A stretch of DNA of 45,730 nucleotides from contig JAFSOC010000030.1 of the NCBI GenBank assembly GCA_017447185.1, positions 1 to 45,730 of the forward strand. Direction: 5' to 3'. Below are positions 43,557-45,730 of the stretch, one piece after another (position 1 is the stretch's first letter; each line of letters begins with the position of its first letter). This DNA is from Clostridia bacterium. Its GTDB lineage: Bacteria; Bacillota; Clostridia; Christensenellales; Aristaeellaceae. The notes beneath the pieces were generated by a model. The model was not told the origin of the DNA, made no database searches, and saw only the letters and a program-made list of their open reading frames with translations. Made by a program: the position numbers and the translations under genes.

Positions 43557-45098
43557 TTATTCGTCGTCGATGTCATGGAGTTTCAGGGCTTCTTCCTGCT
43601 CCGCCTGGATATCCGGGAAGGCGCTCAGCAGGGGCTCCACTTCCTTGCGGCCGCGGATGCGGCGGTCCACATAGTTCTTTGTGATCTTCATGACCGTGCC
43701 GGAGAGGGCGATGACGCCGATCAGGTTCGGGATCATCATCAGTCCGTTGAAGGTATCCGCCAGGTCCCAGGCCAGGTTGTCGCCCATGACCGCGCCGCCG
43801 AAGACCAGCAGCACGAAGATCACGCGATAGGGGATGGTCCGCTTTTCACCGAACAGGTATTCGCAGGCTTTAGTGCCGTAGTGGCTCCAGCCCAGGACTG
43901 TGGAGAAGGCGAAGAGCATGATGGAGATGGCGATAAAGGAGGAACCGACGATACCGAACTGCTGGTTGAACACGGCGGAAACCAGATTGGCCTTGCTCAG
44001 GGTGATGGTGGCGCCGGCCTGGGTGGTGAAGGTCTCGCTGACCAGTTTGCCGGTTTCCAGGTTGATGAGGCCGGAGGACAGGACCGCGAAGGCAGTCAGG
44101 GTGCAGACGATGATCGTATCTGCGAACACTTCGAAGATGCCCCACATACCCTGCTTGACGGGCTCATGGGTGTTGGAGTTGGAATGGACCATAACGGAGG
44201 AGCCGAGGCCGGCTTCGTTGGAGAAGACGCCGCGCTTCATGCCCTGCTCGATGGCCAGCTTGATGCCGTAGCCCACGATACCGCCGGCGGCCGCTTCCGT
44301 CGCGAAGGCGCCCCGGAAGATGGCGGCGAACACCGCGCCCACGTGGGTGATGTTGATAAAGAAGATGGCGATGGTGCCGATCATGTAAAGGATGACCATG
44401 AAGGGAACGATCTTCTCCGTGACGGCGGCGATGCGCTTCAGGCCGCCGACCACCACCAGGCCCACCAGGATGGTGATGACCAGGCCGGTGACCCAGGTGG
44501 GAACACCGAAGACCGCATCCATATTGCCGGAGATGGAGTTCACCTGTGTCATGTTGCCGATGCCGAAGGAGGCGATGAGGCAGAACACGGCGAAGAGCAC
44601 GGCCAGCACCTTACCGATGACCTTGCAGCCCTTCTTCGCGCCCAGGCCGTCCCGCAGGTAGTACATGGCGCCGCCGGACCATTCACCGGATGAATTCTTG
44701 CGGCGGTAGAAGATGCCCAGCACGTTTTCGGAATAGTTGGTCATCATGCCCAGGAAGGCCATGATCCACATCCAGAACACAGCGCCGGGGCCGCCCACCA
44801 GGATGGCGCCGGCCACACCGACGATATTGCCAGTGCCGACCGTGGCGGCCAGGGCAGTACAGAGGCTCTGGAACTGGGAGATGCTCTTGTCCTTGGTATG
44901 GGAGGTGACGTGCTTGTCCTTAAAGACAGCACCGATGGTCTTCTTCATCCAGTGGCCGAAATGGGACACCTGGAAGACTTTGGTGAGCACCGTCATCAGG
45001 ATGCCGACAAACGCCAGCAGCGCCAGCGCAGGCACACCCCAGACGATGCCGTTGACCGCACCGTTCACATTGGATACGGTGTTGAGAAAATCGTTCAT
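43557..45098 (-). CDS. AGCS family sodium:alanine/glycine symporter
   Basis: The 513-residue membrane protein has 10-12 hydrophobic segments and imports alanine or glycine with sodium. AGCS signatures are LCTALAATVGTGNIVGVAGA, GPGAVFWMWIMAFLGMMTNY, the WSGGAMYYLRDGLG loop and FSNEAGLGSSVMVHSNS. The C-terminal tail is acidic and cytosolic. GGGAGG lies 7 nt before ATG 45098. The leader carries a glycine riboswitch and a terminator, so glycine is a likely substrate and effector. Confidence 0.93.
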   Translation of the reverse strand: MNDFLNTVSNVNGAVNGIVWGVPALALLAFVGILMTVLTKVFQVSHFGHWMKKTIGAVFKDKHVTSHTKDKSISQFQSLCTALAATVGTGNIVGVAGAILVGGPGAVFWMWIMAFLGMMTNYSENVLGIFYRRKNSSGEWSGGAMYYLRDGLGAKKGCKVIGKVLAVLFAVFCLIASFGIGNMTQVNSISGNMDAVFGVPTWVTGLVITILVGLVVVGGLKRIAAVTEKIVPFMVILYMIGTIAIFFINITHVGAVFAAIFRGAFATEAAAGGIVGYGIKLAIEQGMKRGVFSNEAGLGSSVMVHSNSNTHEPVKQGMWGIFEVFADTIIVCTLTAFAVLSSGLINLETGKLVSETFTTQAGATITLSKANLVSAVFNQQFGIVGSSFIAISIMLFAFSTVLGWSHYGTKACEYLFGEKRTIPYRVIFVLLVFGGAVMGDNLAWDLADTFNGLMMIPNLIGVIALSGTVMKITKNYVDRRIRGRKEVEPLLSAFPDIQAEQEEALKLHDIDDE

Positions 45099-45130
45099 GA
45101 TGATACCTCCCTCATTTCAACACGGGCCAA

Positions 45131-45161
45131 GAAAAACGCGGAATGGAAAAGCCATTCCGCG
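45131..45161 (-). terminator. Riboswitch-controlled terminator
   Basis: On the minus strand, CGCGGAATGG / CCATTCCGCG (10-bp perfect stem, CTTTT loop) is followed by TTTTTC. It lies between the second glycine aptamer and the symporter gene and is the probable expression platform. Confidence 0.85.
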
Positions 45162-45169
45162 AAACGTTC

Positions 45170-45345
45170 ACTGCTTTTCCGTCCTTTTGCCTGAGAGATT
45201 TGGCTGCACGAGCGTGCGCCATTGCACCTTCGGCACCGCCGAAAACGGCGGATTCTCCGGAATGTCGTCCGCATGCAGTCGGTTTACCTGAGAGCGTTAC
45301 TCCTTCGGCGGCCCCTGCGGAGCCTTTTCCTGCAAGCTTCTTCCG
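45170..45345 (-). ncRNA. Tandem glycine riboswitch
   Basis: On the minus strand two aptamers follow each other. The first holds GCCGAAGGAGTAACGCTCTC and CAGGTAAA. The second holds CCGGAGAATCCGCC, GCCGAAGGTGCAA and CTCTCAGGCAAAAGGACGG. These are the conserved cores of the glycine aptamer family. The terminator downstream would act as the switch. Glycine riboswitches in front of AGCS transporters may turn the gene off when glycine is plentiful, whereas those in front of gcv genes turn it on; the direction here cannot be read from the sequence. Confidence 0.93.
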
Positions 45346-45365
45346 ACCCGTATTCAATTGCAAGT

Positions 45366-45395
45366 ATCATAAAACATATCTGCGCTGCAAGTCAA
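45366..45395 (-). promoter_or_regulatory. Promoter of the riboswitch-symporter transcript
   Basis: On the minus strand TTGACT (45395-45390), 18 nt, TATGAT (45371-45366). It sits just upstream of the first aptamer. Confidence 0.65.
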
Positions 45396-45547
45396 ACAGA
45401 ATACACGAGAAATACAGTGTTTTCAACGGATTGTATCCTTTCCGGACATTTTCCGGGGAACAGCTTGCAGGAATTGGAAAAACTGACGCTCTCCGGACCG
45501 GACAGGTGAAACGCGCTATTCTCCCGATCCGGAGGAACAGATTTCTC

Positions 45548-45579
45548 TTGACGACCTTATCAACTCATGATAATATAAT
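45548..45579 (+). promoter_or_regulatory. Promoter of the tRNA-Ser genes
   Basis: TTGACG (45548-45553) is followed by an AT-rich -10 zone (GATAATATAAT, 45569-45579). A 17-nt spacer selects TAATAT, while the better TATAAT is 20 nt away. The tRNA starts 15 nt after the zone. Confidence 0.5.
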
Positions 45580-45594
45580 CGGGCTGGTTGCTCT

Positions 45595-45683
45595 GGAGCG
45601 ATGGCCGAGCGGTTGAAGGCGCTGGTCTTGAAAACCAGTGATACCGAAAGGTACCGGGGGTTCGAATCCCTCTCGCTCCGCCA
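45595..45683 (+). tRNA. tRNA-Ser(TGA)
   Basis: Acceptor GGAGCGA / TCGCTCC, anticodon stem CTGGT/ACCAG with loop CTTGAAA (anticodon TGA), a long variable arm (TACCGAAAGGTA) typical of tRNA-Ser, T arm with GGTTCGAATCC, discriminator G and encoded CCA. Confidence 0.96.
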
Positions 45684-45693
45684 GCCTTGACAT

Positions 45694-45730
45694 GGAGAAG
45701 TACCCAAGTGGCCGAAGGGGCTCCCCTGCT
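45694..45730 (+). tRNA. tRNA-Ser(GCT), cut by the window end
   Basis: The 5' half is present: acceptor GGAGAAG, D arm CCCAAGTGGCCGAAGGGG, anticodon stem CTCCC and the loop start CTGCT, giving anticodon GCT. The window ends at the anticodon's last base. It lies 10 nt after tRNA-Ser(TGA). Confidence 0.85.

Overview
The window looks like a chromosomal piece of a Gram-positive anaerobe of the class Clostridia, probably an uncultured gut or rumen lineage. This rests on the mix of genes (M32 carboxypeptidase, GH1/GH13/GH39/GH4-like carbohydrate enzymes, DUF4867, QueH, a LacI-type sensor fused to GGDEF, double-glycine-leader peptides, a tandem glycine riboswitch), on strong AGGAGG-type ribosome binding sites, and on GC-rich core genes interrupted by one AT-richer accessory stretch. 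A Christensenellales/Aristaeella-like placement is only a guess. No 16S gene is present to settle it.

Layout. 1-3.9 kb: the 3' part of a very repetitive secreted surface protein, closed by a strong terminator. 4.1-8.0 kb: a lone family-5 solute-binding lipoprotein followed closely by a LacI-sensor/GGDEF protein. 8.0-10.1 kb: a GH13 amylase-type enzyme on the minus strand. 10.3-14.2 kb: UDP-galactopyranose mutase, a GT2 glycosyltransferase, a flippase-like membrane protein and queH. 14.2-18.2 kb (minus): a lipid kinase, a secreted protein of unknown function, a GH39 beta-xylosidase-type enzyme and a tiny membrane protein. 18.4-29.1 kb (plus): a MacB/FtsX-type ABC protein, ileS (IleS2 type), a degenerate GH4-like protein, an rRNA-methyltransferase-like protein, an RluA-type pseudouridine synthase, tgt and a DUF4867 protein. 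29.1-30.6 kb (minus): M32 carboxypeptidase. 30.7 kb: tRNA-Ala(GGC) and, next to it, a decayed tRNA-like sequence. 31.3 kb: GH1 beta-glucosidase.

The accessory islet is at about 32.6-36.0 kb, between the GH1 gene and recQ. It holds a 43-residue remnant of a type I restriction methyltransferase (hsdM), a glycine-zipper peptide with a double-glycine leader, a HTH-MntA/HepT toxin-antitoxin pair with a clear promoter and two palindromic operators, a small hypothetical gene, two tandem diverged copies of an element that folds as a long hairpin and shows compensatory base changes, a 13-bp-arm inverted repeat followed by a 31-32-nt minisatellite, and a second double-glycine-leader peptide whose cargo is a LysM domain. 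The two leader peptides and the tandem structured element are the best candidates for something undescribed.

36.0-43.5 kb: recQ, then a complete five-gene Dpp/Opp-type peptide importer operon behind a strong promoter. 43.5-45.4 kb (minus): an AGCS-family sodium:alanine/glycine symporter controlled by a tandem glycine riboswitch and terminator. 45.6 kb to the end: tRNA-Ser(TGA) and the start of tRNA-Ser(GCT), cut by the window edge.

The main themes are saccharide breakdown (GH1, GH13, GH39), peptide and amino-acid uptake, surface glycan and adhesin production, tRNA supply and modification (ileS, tgt, queH, pseudouridine synthase), and a small defence/competition islet.
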